Assembly (NCBI RefSeq): GCF_006337165.1
Contig: NZ_CP040896.1
Coordinates: 3,968,001-4,032,000 of the forward strand
DNA length: 64,000 nt
Reading direction: 5' to 3'
Origin: Hymenobacter jejuensis
GTDB taxonomy: Bacteria > Bacteroidota > Bacteroidia > Cytophagales > Hymenobacteraceae
The notes below the pieces were generated by a model. The model searched no databases. It saw only the letters and a list, made by a program, of their open reading frames with translations, and was not told the DNA's origin. Shown in pieces: positions 42,571-51,394 of this stretch. Position 1 is the stretch's first letter. Every line of letters starts with the position of its first letter. A program made the translations under genes and the position numbers.

Positions 42571-43387
42571 TTACTCTTGTGCCAGTTCTCCGAACCAATA
42601 GGCTGCTGTGACGCCGCCATCCATCAGGAAGTCGCTGCCAGTGATCAAGGCGCCGTCGGGGCCCATTAGCAGGGCTCCCACGGTGCCCACCTCGTCGGGG
42701 GTGCCGGCGCGGCCAGCCGCCGATACCTCCAGCATGCGCCGGTAGCCCGCGCCGCGTGGGCCCTTTAGCTCGTCGTTAGCCAGGGGTGTGATGATAATGC
42801 CGGGGCTGATGGTGTTGACCCGGGCGCCGCGCTTGCCCCAGCGGACGGCCTCAGCCATTACCCGCAACGAGTTGCCGCGCTTCGAAAGCTGGTAGGCGCG
42901 AAGGGAATCCTTGATTTGCTCAGCCTGTAGCGGAGGCAGTGCGAGAAGCTCTTCAACCGGAGTCGTGGCGAGAGCCTTGTCTTGCTTGGCCGTCAGCGCC
43001 GGCAAGCGGTGCCCCGACTGCGAAGCCTATGCCTGTGCCCCCTCGGGTCATGACGTTGCCAAATTCTTCCAAAACCAGCGCCGTGCCGTACAGATCGACT
43101 TTGAGGATAATTTCCGGCGAGGCTTGGGACGGGGATACCCCAGCGGCGTGAATTAGTCCGGAGACCTGGCTCAAGGCGGTGGTCTGCTCCACCAGCGCGT
43201 GCACCGAAGCCCGCGAGGATACGTCGACGGTCGTCGTGGTCACCTCGAAACCGGCGTCGGTCAGCGTTTTGGCCGCTGCATTTTCCGGGCGCAAATCTGC
43301 CAGCAACACATGTTTGCCCGCACTCACCCGGCGGGCAATGGCCTGGCCGATCGAACCGGCCCCGATGACAACGATGACGTCCTGCAT
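42571..43387 (-). pseudogene. SDR-family oxidoreductase with a frameshift
   Basis: The N-terminal half (from the ATG at 43387) has the NAD(P) site VVIGAGSIGQAIARR, VDVSSRASV and GLIHAAGVSPSQ. The C-terminal half continues in another frame from about 43020 with GHRLPALTAKQDKALA, YQLSKRGNSLRVMAEAV (catalytic Tyr/Lys), NTISPGIIITPLA and GSDFLMDGG. Deleting one C at 43026/43027 restores GIASQSGHRLPAL, so a single-base insertion explains the break. Either a recent pseudogene or a sequencing error; both halves are otherwise intact at the usual ~270 residues. Confidence 0.88.
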
Positions 43388-43432
43388 GGTATCTCTTAGA
43401 TGGGTATGGTTACACGTTATATTCTGCCTCAT

Positions 43433-43857
43433 TTAGCGGCCGGTGAGTTGCTCTAGATGTCTAAAAGCCAGTAAGGCGTAAAGGATACTGCGGGTTTTTG
43501 ACCTGTAGTGCCACGGGCAGGCCGTAGCAATGGGCGGGGCAAAGGTCGGTCAGCCATGTTTCACTGAATAAAAGGAATCAAACCATTGCTTATAAAAATC
43601 AAACAAGTGTTGGCCGCCTTTGCCCTTGCCACGGCCGTTGGGAAAAAGACTCGGAAATACATCCCACAACGGTTGCAGAACGCTTCGCCTGTATACTCAC
43701 GCACAGTGCCGCCGGTTAGGAATTCGTCAGCCCCGACGCTCAGCCTGATATGGCAGGAGTGGAGTTCCGTACGCTTACGCACCGCGATCAGGTAACTACA
43801 GAACGGTACGCTCGCCGTAAACTCGCTTCTTTACACACTTCATCTTTATTCCGCCCC
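43433..43857. other. Intergenic region between divergent SDR and GH28 genes
   Basis: Short frames on both strands show no family features. The region presumably holds both promoters. No clear hairpin or repeat seen. Confidence 0.4.
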
Positions 43858-45183
43858 ATGAAAGCTCTTCTTGCGCTGCTCCCTGTTGGCCTAACCGCAT
43901 TTCTCCTGCGTTTCCCTGCCGCAATTCCTCCGCAGAAAGAAGCCGCCCCTAGAGACTATGTTATCACCCAATTTGGGGCGAGCACCGATAGCACTACGCT
44001 GAATACGGAAGCCATTCAGCGTGCCATCGACAAAGCGAACGCCGATGGCGGAGGCACGGTGGTAATTCCTAAAGGCGTATTTCTGAGCGGAGCGCTGTTT
44101 TTCAAACCCCGTACGCAGTTGCGGTTGCAGGAAGGCGCCAAGCTCAAAGGCTCCGACAACATTGGCGACTACCCTCTGGTGCCGTCGCGGATGGAGGGCC
44201 AAAAGCTGGACTATTACGCGGCGCTCGTCAATGCTTATCAGGTGAATGGCTTTCGGGTGACGGGCCCCGGCACCATCGACGGCAACGGGCTGCGGTTCTG
44301 GAAAAGCTTTTGGGCCCACCGCGACTCCATGCAGAAAGTCGGCAAATCGTCCACTAATCTAGAGGTGCACCGGCCCCGGCTGCTCTTTATCTGGGGCTGC
44401 GACAACGTGACCATCGAGAAGGTGAAGCTGCACAATGCAGGCTTCTGGACCACGCACTTGTACCAGTGCAACAACGTGCTGCTAGAGGGCTGTGACATTC
44501 GTTCGCCCTTCCGGCCCGTGAAAGCCCCCAGCACCGACGCCGTGGACATCGACGTGTGTAAGAAAGTGACCATACGCAATTGCTACATCTCCGTCAACGA
44601 CGACGGCATCGTCATGAAAGGTGGCAAAGGACCCAACGCCCAACAGCTTCCGGAGAACGGCCCGGTCGAGGACATTCTGGTGGAGAACTGCACGTTTGGG
44701 GAAGTGCACGCGGCCATCACCTGCGGCAGCGAGTGCATTCACGCCAACCGCATCACGGTGCGCAATTGCAAGGTCGACAACGACCGGCCGCTGCTGCTCT
44801 TCAAGATGCGCCCCGATACCTATCAGCTCTACGAAAACATTACCGTTGAAAACGTGACCGGCCGTTGCGGCACCATCGTCACGCTCTCGCCCTGGACGCA
44901 GTTTTTCAACCTGGCGGGCAGCACGGAAAAACCCTTTGGCACCATCCGCAACATCACCATTTCCAAGGTCAAGGTGAACTGCAAGCAGTTTGCGGTTCTG
45001 GATGGCAACCCAACCGATAAGGTGTCGAACATCACCTTTAAGAATGTGCAGGCCACGGCCGAAACGGCCGCTTTTCCGAATAAGTATCCCGACGTGAAAT
45101 TCACCAACGTTACCCTCAACGGGGCACCCCTCAAGGCTGCAAAAGGAGAGGGCCCGGCGGTGAACCCCTTAAAGCCTGATTAG
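43858..45183 (+). CDS. Glycoside hydrolase family 28 (polygalacturonase/rhamnogalacturonase-like)
   Basis: 441 residues from the ATG at 43858, which alone gives a signal peptide. A right-handed beta-helix with a pectate-type N-terminus (DYVITQFGASTDSTTLNTEA, AIDKANADGGGTVVIPKGVF) and GH28 catalytic blocks: STDAVDIDVCKKV, NDDGIVMKGG (catalytic Asp pair), CGSECIHAN and the substrate-binding LLFKMRPDTYQ. Exported enzyme attacking galacturonan in pectin or the tips of rhamnogalacturonan. Stands alone here, about 8 kb before the glycan cluster. Confidence 0.92.
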   Translation: MKALLALLPVGLTAFLLRFPAAIPPQKEAAPRDYVITQFGASTDSTTLNTEAIQRAIDKANADGGGTVVIPKGVFLSGALFFKPRTQLRLQEGAKLKGSDNIGDYPLVPSRMEGQKLDYYAALVNAYQVNGFRVTGPGTIDGNGLRFWKSFWAHRDSMQKVGKSSTNLEVHRPRLLFIWGCDNVTIEKVKLHNAGFWTTHLYQCNNVLLEGCDIRSPFRPVKAPSTDAVDIDVCKKVTIRNCYISVNDDGIVMKGGKGPNAQQLPENGPVEDILVENCTFGEVHAAITCGSECIHANRITVRNCKVDNDRPLLLFKMRPDTYQLYENITVENVTGRCGTIVTLSPWTQFFNLAGSTEKPFGTIRNITISKVKVNCKQFAVLDGNPTDKVSNITFKNVQATAETAAFPNKYPDVKFTNVTLNGAPLKAAKGEGPAVNPLKPD

Positions 45184-45263
45184 CCAGGCGTGATACAAAA
45201 ACGGGTACCTTTTCTGCTTTGCTGCCAAGCCGTTCTTAGGGGAACTTCCTGCTGACGACAAGT

Positions 45264-45314
45264 AAAGCCCTTTATATAAGTAATTGATTATCAATTACTT
45301 GTATAAAGGGCTTT
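45264..45314. terminator. 51-bp hairpin with AT palindrome core, bidirectional terminator
   Basis: A 25-bp stem, broken only by one T-G pair, with a one-base loop. The outer arms are AAAGCCCTTTATA and TATAAAGGGCTTT, the inner arms AAGTAATTGAT and ATCAATTACTT. Located between convergent GH28 and phosphoketolase stops with T-runs on both exits. The best example of the window's 3'-end palindrome family. Confidence 0.88.
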
Positions 45315-45346
45315 TTAACTGAGCCAGTAGAATGGTTTGTATGGGG

Positions 45347-47776
45347 TTAATCAACACTTACGCCGCGATTCGCAGTCGGCCATTGCCAGTTCTGAATCTC
45401 GGGCATGTCGATGCCGTGGCGAGTGATGTAGAGCTTGTGCGCCACGAGCTTGTCTTTGAGCAGCTGCTTGAGGTAGGCGCCGCGGTTGCCCAGCTGCGGT
45501 ACCCGGTCGAGCACGTCCATCACTAGGTGAAAGCGGTCTAGCTCGTTGAGCACGGTCATGTCGAACGCAGTCGTGATGGTGCCTTCTTCCTTGTAGCCGC
45601 GCACGTGCATGTGCTGGTTGTTGGCGCGGTTGTAGGTGAGGCGGTGCACCAGCCAGGGGTAGCCGTGGAAGGCGAAAATCACGGGCTTGTCGCGCGTAAA
45701 CAGGGCGTCGTAGTCGGCATCGGGCAAGCCGTGCGGGTGCTCGGTGCTGCGCTGAAGCTTGAGCAGATCCACCACGTTAACGACCCGGATTTTCAACTCC
45801 GGCAAATGCTCGCGCAGGATGGAAACAGCCGCCAGGGTTTCCAGCGTCGGTACGTCGCCGCAGCAGGCCATCACGGCGTCCGGCTCGTAGCCCTGATCGT
45901 TGCTGGCCCAGGGCCAGAGGCCGATGCCTTCGGTGCAATGTTTCTGGGCCGCGTCCATGTTCAGCCACTGCGGGGCCGGGTGCTTGGCAGCCACGATGAC
46001 GTTGACGTAGTGGCGGCTGCGCAGGCAGTGATCCATTACAGAAAGCAGGCAATTGGCATCGGGCGGCAAATACACCCGCACGATGCTTGCTTTTTTGTTC
46101 ACCACGTGGTCCATGAATCCCGGGTCTTGGTGAGTAAAGCCGTTGTGGTCCTGCCGCCAGACAGTAGATGTAAGCAGGTAGTTGAGCGAAGCAATGTTGC
46201 GCCGCCACGGAATTTCTAACGTCGATTTCAGCCACTTAGCATGCTGATTAAACATCGAATCGACGAGGTGAATAAAGGCCTCGTAGCTGTTGAAGAGCCC
46301 ATGCCGGCCGGTGAGCAAATAGCCTTCGAGCCAGCCTTCGCACTGGTGCTCACTCAGCATTTCCAACACTGCGCCCGATGGCGCCAGAAACTCGTCGTTC
46401 TCAGTCGTTTCGGCGCCCCACTGCCGGTTAGTGGCTTCAAAGACCGCTTCCAGCTTGTTGGAAGCGGTTTCGTCGGGGCCAAAAATCCGGAAGTTGCGCG
46501 GCGCAGAGTTCAGCTTGATGACGTCGCGCAGAAACCGGCCGACCACCTGCGTATCGCTGGCCTGTGTGGCGCCGGGCACAGGTACGGGCACCGCGTAATC
46601 GCAAAAGTCGGGCAGGTGCAGGGCGCGCAGCAGTAGGCCGCCGTTGGTGTGGGGGTTGGCGCCCATGCGCCGGTTGCCTTGCGGAGCTAGGGCTGCTATT
46701 TCCGGAAGCAGCCGGCCCTCGGCGTCGAACAATTCCTCCGGCTTATAGCTTCGGAGCCACGCCTCCAGCTGCGCCAAATGCTCGGGCGGTGTGCCGGCCG
46801 ACACCGCCAACGGCACTTGGTGGGCCCGAAACGTGCCTTCGTTGGGCCGGCCATCAACGAGCTTGGGGCCCGTCCAGCCTTTGGGGGATTTCAGCACGAT
46901 GACCGGCCAGCGGGGACGGGTAAGGTCGCCATGCTCGCGGGCATTTTGCTGAATGGCTTGAATATCGGCCACTGCCTGGTCGAGCGTGGCAGCCATCTGC
47001 TGGTGCATCTGCGTGGGCTCGTCGCCTTCCACGTAGTAGGGCGTCCAGCCGTAGCCGCGCAGCAGCTGATCGAGCTCTTCGGGGGTGATGCGGGCCAGCA
47101 CCGTGGGGTTGGAAATCTTGTAGCCGTTTAAGTGCAGAATGGGCAGCACTGCCCCGTCAGTGGCGGGGTTCAGAAACTTATTGGAATGCCAAGCCGTGGC
47201 CAGCGGGCCGGTTTCGGCCTCGCCGTCGCCTACGACGCAGGCCACGACTAAGTCAGGATTGTCGAACACAGCCCCGAAGGCGTGACTGAGTGAATAGCCC
47301 AACTCCCCGCCCTCGTGCAGGGAGCCCGGCGTTTGGGGCCCCACGTGGCTGGAAATGCCGCCCGGAAACGAAAATTGCCGAAACAGCTTACGCAACCCCG
47401 CTTCGTCCGGGCTGATTTCGGGGTACACCTCGCTGTACGTGCCTTCTAGGTAGGTGTTTGCCACTACCGCCGGCCCCCCATGACCGGGGCCACAGACGTA
47501 CAGCATGTTCAGGTCGTACTGTTTGATGACCCGGTTGAGGTGGGCATAGATGAAGTTCTGTCCTGGCGTGGTGCCCCAGTGCCCGAGCAGTAGGTTCTTG
47601 ACGTGTGTCAGCGACAAGGGTTCGCGCAGTAAAGGATTGTCGTACAGATACATCTGCCCCACCGACAAGTAGTTGGCTGCCCGCCAGTAGGCATCAATAA
47701 GCCGCAGGGCTCCCGGGGTTAGCGGAGCTTCCTGAACGGGTACCAGGGGAGACGGAAGGCGAAGAGTGGTTTCCAT
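45347..47776 (-). CDS. xfp: Phosphoketolase
   Basis: 809 residues from the ATG at 47776, the usual phosphoketolase start region (the frame is open 56 codons further up). Thiamine-diphosphate enzyme with [71 protein letters not shown] and [18 protein letters not shown] blocks. It splits xylulose-5-P and/or fructose-6-P into acetyl-P and a smaller sugar phosphate. No acetate kinase or phosphotransacetylase is adjacent. The divergent neighbour is a D-lactate-dehydrogenase-like gene, suggesting shared control of fermentative flux. Confidence 0.95.
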   Translation of the reverse strand: METTLRLPSPLVPVQEAPLTPGALRLIDAYWRAANYLSVGQMYLYDNPLLREPLSLTHVKNLLLGHWGTTPGQNFIYAHLNRVIKQYDLNMLYVCGPGHGGPAVVANTYLEGTYSEVYPEISPDEAGLRKLFRQFSFPGGISSHVGPQTPGSLHEGGELGYSLSHAFGAVFDNPDLVVACVVGDGEAETGPLATAWHSNKFLNPATDGAVLPILHLNGYKISNPTVLARITPEELDQLLRGYGWTPYYVEGDEPTQMHQQMAATLDQAVADIQAIQQNAREHGDLTRPRWPVIVLKSPKGWTGPKLVDGRPNEGTFRAHQVPLAVSAGTPPEHLAQLEAWLRSYKPEELFDAEGRLLPEIAALAPQGNRRMGANPHTNGGLLLRALHLPDFCDYAVPVPVPGATQASDTQVVGRFLRDVIKLNSAPRNFRIFGPDETASNKLEAVFEATNRQWGAETTENDEFLAPSGAVLEMLSEHQCEGWLEGYLLTGRHGLFNSYEAFIHLVDSMFNQHAKWLKSTLEIPWRRNIASLNYLLTSTVWRQDHNGFTHQDPGFMDHVVNKKASIVRVYLPPDANCLLSVMDHCLRSRHYVNVIVAAKHPAPQWLNMDAAQKHCTEGIGLWPWASNDQGYEPDAVMACCGDVPTLETLAAVSILREHLPELKIRVVNVVDLLKLQRSTEHPHGLPDADYDALFTRDKPVIFAFHGYPWLVHRLTYNRANNQHMHVRGYKEEGTITTAFDMTVLNELDRFHLVMDVLDRVPQLGNRGAYLKQLLKDKLVAHKLYITRHGIDMPEIQNWQWPTANRGVSVD

Positions 47777-48109
47777 AGTAAACAGGGAATTTAGATACTC
47801 TTTAGACCGGTGAGTTCCGGCAATAGGGCGGTTCAGCTGCTTCTCACAGCATGAGCTAGTACCGCCCGGCGCCGCAATGCTCGCGGCGGTGGCAATCAAG
47901 TACGGGCAAAGAACCGGCCCTCGGCTCACCGACAATATGCGCAACGTCGCTCCGGCACATGATTCTTCTCATGTGGCCAGCCGGAATTATCGCGTAACCT
48001 TGTAGCGCCGTTCGCCTGCCCAGTCGCCTGCTCATCAGCAACAAGGGACTGAGGTCGTTTTCCGGTCGGCCGCTCAGCGCATCCTGAGCTTATTCAGCCT
48101 CCAATTCTT
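47777..48109. other. Divergent promoter region of phosphoketolase and D-2-hydroxyacid dehydrogenase genes
   Basis: No coding frame supported. I could not pick a clear -33/-7 promoter for either gene. Confidence 0.4.
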
Positions 48110-49132
48110 ATGAATGTTACCGTTTTTAGCGCTTATCCCTTTGAGCGCCCGTACCTCGTGGCGGCTGCGCATCAACAATATAGCATGAACTTCCTGAACG
48201 AGGCGCTGAATCTGGAAACGGCGGAGCAGGCCGCCGGCAGCATGGCCGTGGCCGTTTTTGTCAACGACGATGCTTCCGCACCGGTCTTAGAGCGATTGTG
48301 GGCACTAGGAGTACGCTACTTGCTGGTGCGCTCAGCCGGCCACGACAACGTTGACCTGCCCACCGCCCACCGCTTGGGGCTGCGTGTGGCCACCGTGCCT
48401 CACTACTCGCCCTTCGCCATTGCCGAGCACGCCCTGGCCCTGATGCTGGCCCTCAACCGCCACTTGCGCCAAGCGGATGCGCAGGTCCGCCGCGCCGATT
48501 TCCGCTTGGACAACCTCGTCGGCTTCGATCTGCATGGCAAAACAGTGGGCATTATTGGGTGCGGCACCATCGGCGGCACGCTGGCGCGGCTGCTGCACGG
48601 CTTCGGGTGCCGCCTGCTGGGCTACGATGTGCAGCCCGACGAGGAACTGACCGGGCGCTATGACTTGGAATATGTGTCCCTGGATGCGCTCTGCCAGCAA
48701 GCCGACGTAGTCTCCGTGCATGCCCCACTCACGCCGGCCTCCCGTCACTTGCTCGATGCTCGCCAGCTGGCCAAAATGAAACCGGGGGCCATGCTCATCA
48801 ACACCAGCCGCGGAGCCCTGCTTGACACGGTGGCAGCCCTAGCGGCGCTGGAATCGGGGCACCTAGGCTACTTGGGCCTCGACGTGTACGAATACGAGAA
48901 GGGCCTGTTCTTCAACGACCATTCCGCGCAACCACTTCAGGATGAACTGCTACGCCAGCTTTTGGCCTACCCAAATGTGCTGATAACCGGCCACCAAGGC
49001 TTTCTGACCCGCGACGCTCTCACCAATATTGCGGCCACATCCCTGGAAAGCTTGGAGTGCTGGCTCACCGGGCAACCTGCGCCGAATGAGTTGCTGCTTG
49101 CCCCCCCAGCGACCGCAGAACTGGCGGCGTAG
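48110..49132 (+). CDS. D-2-hydroxyacid dehydrogenase (D-lactate dehydrogenase-like)
   Basis: 340 residues. Rossmann site GIIGCGTIGGTLARLLHGFG (about 147-166), NAD ribose Asp in LLGYDVQP, and catalytic residues Arg235 in NTSRGALLD, Glu near 261 in GLDVYEYE and His295 in GHQGFLT. The substrate-domain motif RSAGHDNVDL and the FFNDHSAQPLQDELLRQLL segment are typical of LdhA-type enzymes, which reduce pyruvate to D-lactate. Divergent from phosphoketolase. Confidence 0.92.
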   Translation: MNVTVFSAYPFERPYLVAAAHQQYSMNFLNEALNLETAEQAAGSMAVAVFVNDDASAPVLERLWALGVRYLLVRSAGHDNVDLPTAHRLGLRVATVPHYSPFAIAEHALALMLALNRHLRQADAQVRRADFRLDNLVGFDLHGKTVGIIGCGTIGGTLARLLHGFGCRLLGYDVQPDEELTGRYDLEYVSLDALCQQADVVSVHAPLTPASRHLLDARQLAKMKPGAMLINTSRGALLDTVAALAALESGHLGYLGLDVYEYEKGLFFNDHSAQPLQDELLRQLLAYPNVLITGHQGFLTRDALTNIAATSLESLECWLTGQPAPNELLLAPPATAELAA

Positions 49133-49227
49133 AACACCCGCCGCACCTACCGAGCGGCATTGGTCTTGAAAGCTGCAGTAGCCGGCTAGGATGCACCCCG
49201 ACAAAGACCATAGTACAAGTGGCCCAG

Positions 49228-49350
49228 TTAAGGCAACTCAACGAAAAAGGTGGTGCCGGCCTGCTCGCGGCTTTCCAGCCAGATATGGCCGCCGTGCAAT
49301 TCCACAATTTGCCTGGCGATGAAGAGGCCCAAGCCTGTAGTGGGAATAGG
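49228..49350 (-). pseudogene. Remnant of a histidine kinase (C-terminal HATPase end only)
   Basis: About 38 codons in one frame ending in TAA read [20 protein letters not shown] followed by [16 protein letters not shown]. This is the G2 box and last helix/strand of a histidine kinase ATPase domain. Upstream of the G2 box the frame carries no kinase sequence and no start. A decayed gene end left after deletion or rearrangement. Confidence 0.85.
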
Positions 49351-49471
49351 AAAACACAGCGCATTGGGTAAGAAAAGGTGAAGAGTGATTTTGGATTACT
49401 GCCTCATTCAGAGATAGTTGTCTATGCTAATGCTTCCCTGCAAAGTCGATGTCACCAACCTCGCCAACGAA

Positions 49472-49518
49472 GCAGCCCCGCTGGGGTGATTCTAAAGGAA
49501 TCACCCCAGCGGGGCTGC
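49472..49518. repeat. 47-bp perfect GC-rich hairpin
   Basis: Two perfect 20-bp arms (GCAGCCCCGCTGGGGTGATT and its complement) around the 7-base loop CTAAAGG, 21 bases beyond the stop of the DUF2383 gene. There is no T-run on either side, so it is not a standard intrinsic terminator. It resembles a REP/MITE-like palindrome or an mRNA-stabilising hairpin. Confidence 0.85.
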
Positions 49519-49538
49519 AACTACAAAGCAAGTAGGGC

Positions 49539-50255
49539 CTATTGCTGGTCTTGCATTTTTTGCAGCTTTTTGTACGCTTTCTGTGACTGCGTGTACTGAC
49601 GTTCCACCTCCAAGCGCAGGGCACCGGTGAGGCTCTGGTCGGCGAGGGCGTCTTCGTAGGCTTTCAGTGCCCACTCTTCGCCGTAGATATTGGAGCCGAG
49701 GATGGACTTTTCGTCGCTGCCCGTGAGAGCCGCTTTGGTGTCCATCCAGCCGCGATACAGCTTGCCTTTCACGGTCGTGGACGTTTCGCGGTCTTCGCCC
49801 TGCTGGCGCAGGTGGGCGTTGAGCTCATTGGCAAACTGCTGGCTTTGGCTGACCAACTGTTTGTAGTAGCCTTGCCGCTCGGGGTCTTGGCTTTCCTTCA
49901 CGGCCCGCTCGTAGCCTTCGATCCGATCGTTGACGAAGTGCAACAATTCGTGCAGTGTATCAACTGATTCCTTGGTCGAGCCCTCTGGTGCAGCCACGCT
50001 GCGACTGCCGGCGCTTGCGCTACCACCACTGCGTAATAGGTAGCCCACACCCAACGCCACCAAGGCGCCCCCAACTACTTTTTGGGTAGTACTCAACTTG
50101 TTAAGGCCACCTAATAACCCCGACATGCTGCTTTTGCTGAGCCAGTTCGTCGCTTGGTCGGCTAACGAGCCGCCAGTTTCGGGAGCGTGCGAAGCGGAAC
50201 GGGAAGAAGTATTGGAAGCATCACTTGCTTGGGAGAATTGCTTGGATTGACTCAT
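49539..50255 (-). CDS. DUF2383 (PA2169-type) four-helix-bundle stress protein
   Basis: 238 residues. The N-terminal ~90 residues are Ser/Ala/Gly-rich with one hydrophobic segment (VVGGALVALGVGYLL). The C-terminal part is the DUF2383 bundle: ESVDTLHELLHFVNDRIEGYERAVKESQD, QQFANELNAHLRQQGEDRET and WMDTKAALTGSDEKSILGS-type helices with conserved acidic residues. Members are ferritin-like and stress-linked. The hydrophobic N-terminal extension is an addition to the usual ~150-residue form and may anchor it in a membrane. Confidence 0.85.
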   Translation of the reverse strand: MSQSKQFSQASDASNTSSRSASHAPETGGSLADQATNWLSKSSMSGLLGGLNKLSTTQKVVGGALVALGVGYLLRSGGSASAGSRSVAAPEGSTKESVDTLHELLHFVNDRIEGYERAVKESQDPERQGYYKQLVSQSQQFANELNAHLRQQGEDRETSTTVKGKLYRGWMDTKAALTGSDEKSILGSNIYGEEWALKAYEDALADQSLTGALRLEVERQYTQSQKAYKKLQKMQDQQ

Positions 50256-50546
50256 GATTTACTAAAGTGAGATGGTATATCTCCTGTAGCGTACGCGAGT
50301 CGTTGTCAGGAAGTTGGAAGAAAAGGACCTGCTAATTGGGAGCCAGAAAATACTGTTGAGCACTCTCTATGCCAAATAAGAGGCCGAATTCGGACGCGGG
50401 CCATGCACAGCGGAAAACAGCCGTGGTAGCACTCTACGGTAAGGCATCTACCCGCATCATCGCTTAGCCTTCTCGCCTCGTCTCTTCAATCCTGATTTAT
50501 TTCGCTCATATTGTTCCTGAATCATTTTTCAGATTATCCTGAGCTC

Positions 50547-50921
50547 ATGACTGCGCCCTCTCCCCAAGACCTCTTCGTGCACCACGTGTTGTTTTATGCC
50601 CCCGCGAATGCCAGCGAAGCCGATAAAGCCAAACTACTGGAAGGACTGCATATCCTAAGGGGCGTTCCCTCAATCCAACTGTCACATATTGGCACGCCAG
50701 CCGCGACCCACCGCGATGTAATTGAGCGCACGTACACCTACTCGTGGCTGTGCTTCTTCGCCAGTGCTCAGGATGAGGAAAGCTACCAGACGCACCCCCT
50801 GCACGACGAGTTTCGCACGACCTACGCGCCCTATTGGGAGAAAGTCGTCATCTACGACGCGATTGGGCCAACCTACGGCAGTAAGCCGGCACAGCAGGTA
50901 GGTGATGTCGAAGGTAGGTAA
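50547..50921 (+). CDS. Dabb-family (stress-responsive A/B barrel) protein
   Basis: 124 residues from the ATG at 50547; a TTG lies twelve codons up. FVHHVLFYAPANASEADKAKLLEGLHILRG and YSWLCFFASAQDEESYQTHPLHDEF fit the dimeric alpha/beta barrel family. No catalytic assignment. Single gene; the 291 bases before it show nothing coding. Confidence 0.85.
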   Translation: MTAPSPQDLFVHHVLFYAPANASEADKAKLLEGLHILRGVPSIQLSHIGTPAATHRDVIERTYTYSWLCFFASAQDEESYQTHPLHDEFRTTYAPYWEKVVIYDAIGPTYGSKPAQQVGDVEGR

Positions 50922-51153
50922 CGCCTTTCAAATGAGAGCTAGTTGAAGCCAAGGCTGCGTGCGGAAATATCTTTAGGTAGCAAGGACTTCCATGGCACAA
51001 GAAAAAACGGGTTGCGCTTCAAATCTCGCGCTTCTGCAGCCTTTTGCGTCTACATCGTTCGTTCCTACACCATGTCTCCTGTCTTGTCGTTATGCTTTTT
51101 ATAGAATAGCTGAATAACCGGCTCACTGCTACCTAGCAAAAGCATAGAAAACA

Positions 51154-51189
51154 AAAAACCCGCTCCAGATATTCTGGGAGCGGGTTTTT
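51154..51189. terminator. Hairpin terminator beside the tRNA-like attachment site
   Basis: AAAAACCCGCTCC-AGA pairs with TCT-GGGAGCGGGTTTTT (one bulged C) around TAT, with A/T tracts on both sides. Seen from the minus strand it lies just beyond the tRNA 3'-end copy, as expected of the terminator of a tRNA gene that once ended here. Confidence 0.8.
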
Positions 51190-51212
51190 AAAGTCTCAAA
51201 ACGAGTGGGTAA

Positions 51213-51234
51213 GTAGTCCGTAGGGGAATCGAAC
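51213..51234 (-). other. Attachment-site-like tRNA 3' end (tRNA-Glu type)
   Basis: The complement, GTTCGATTCCCCTACGGACT plus AC, reads as positions 53-74 of a tRNA: T-loop TTCGATT, T-stem CCCCT, acceptor ACGGACT and discriminator A. The rest of the tRNA is missing: the 5' T-stem GGGG is not present. With a tyrosine recombinase 159 bases to the right, this is best read as the displaced 3' end left when an element entered a tRNA gene. Confidence 0.7.
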
Positions 51235-51374
51235 GTATTTCTGCTTATTACTCAATTATTTAGCAGGATGCTTCGAAATTAGCTTTTGCAGACAGATTTT
51301 ACAATGATGTTCCGCGCCTTTCCATAACTTTCCGCTGCATTCACTGACTAAATACTGACTAGAAATCAGGGCAA

Positions 51375-51394
51375 ATGCCTTATCTTTAAGGCAT
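51375..51394. promoter_or_regulatory. Inverted repeat covering the integrase start codon
   Basis: ATGCCTTA-TCTT-TAAGGCAT, 8-bp perfect arms; the right arm ends in the first two bases of the integrase ATG. It could form a start-occluding hairpin or bind a repressor. Confidence 0.5.

Noticed and set aside
49065..49364. 99-codon frame across the end of the D-LDH-like gene
   Set aside because: It is in a different frame from the real kinase remnant and opposite a clear gene end.
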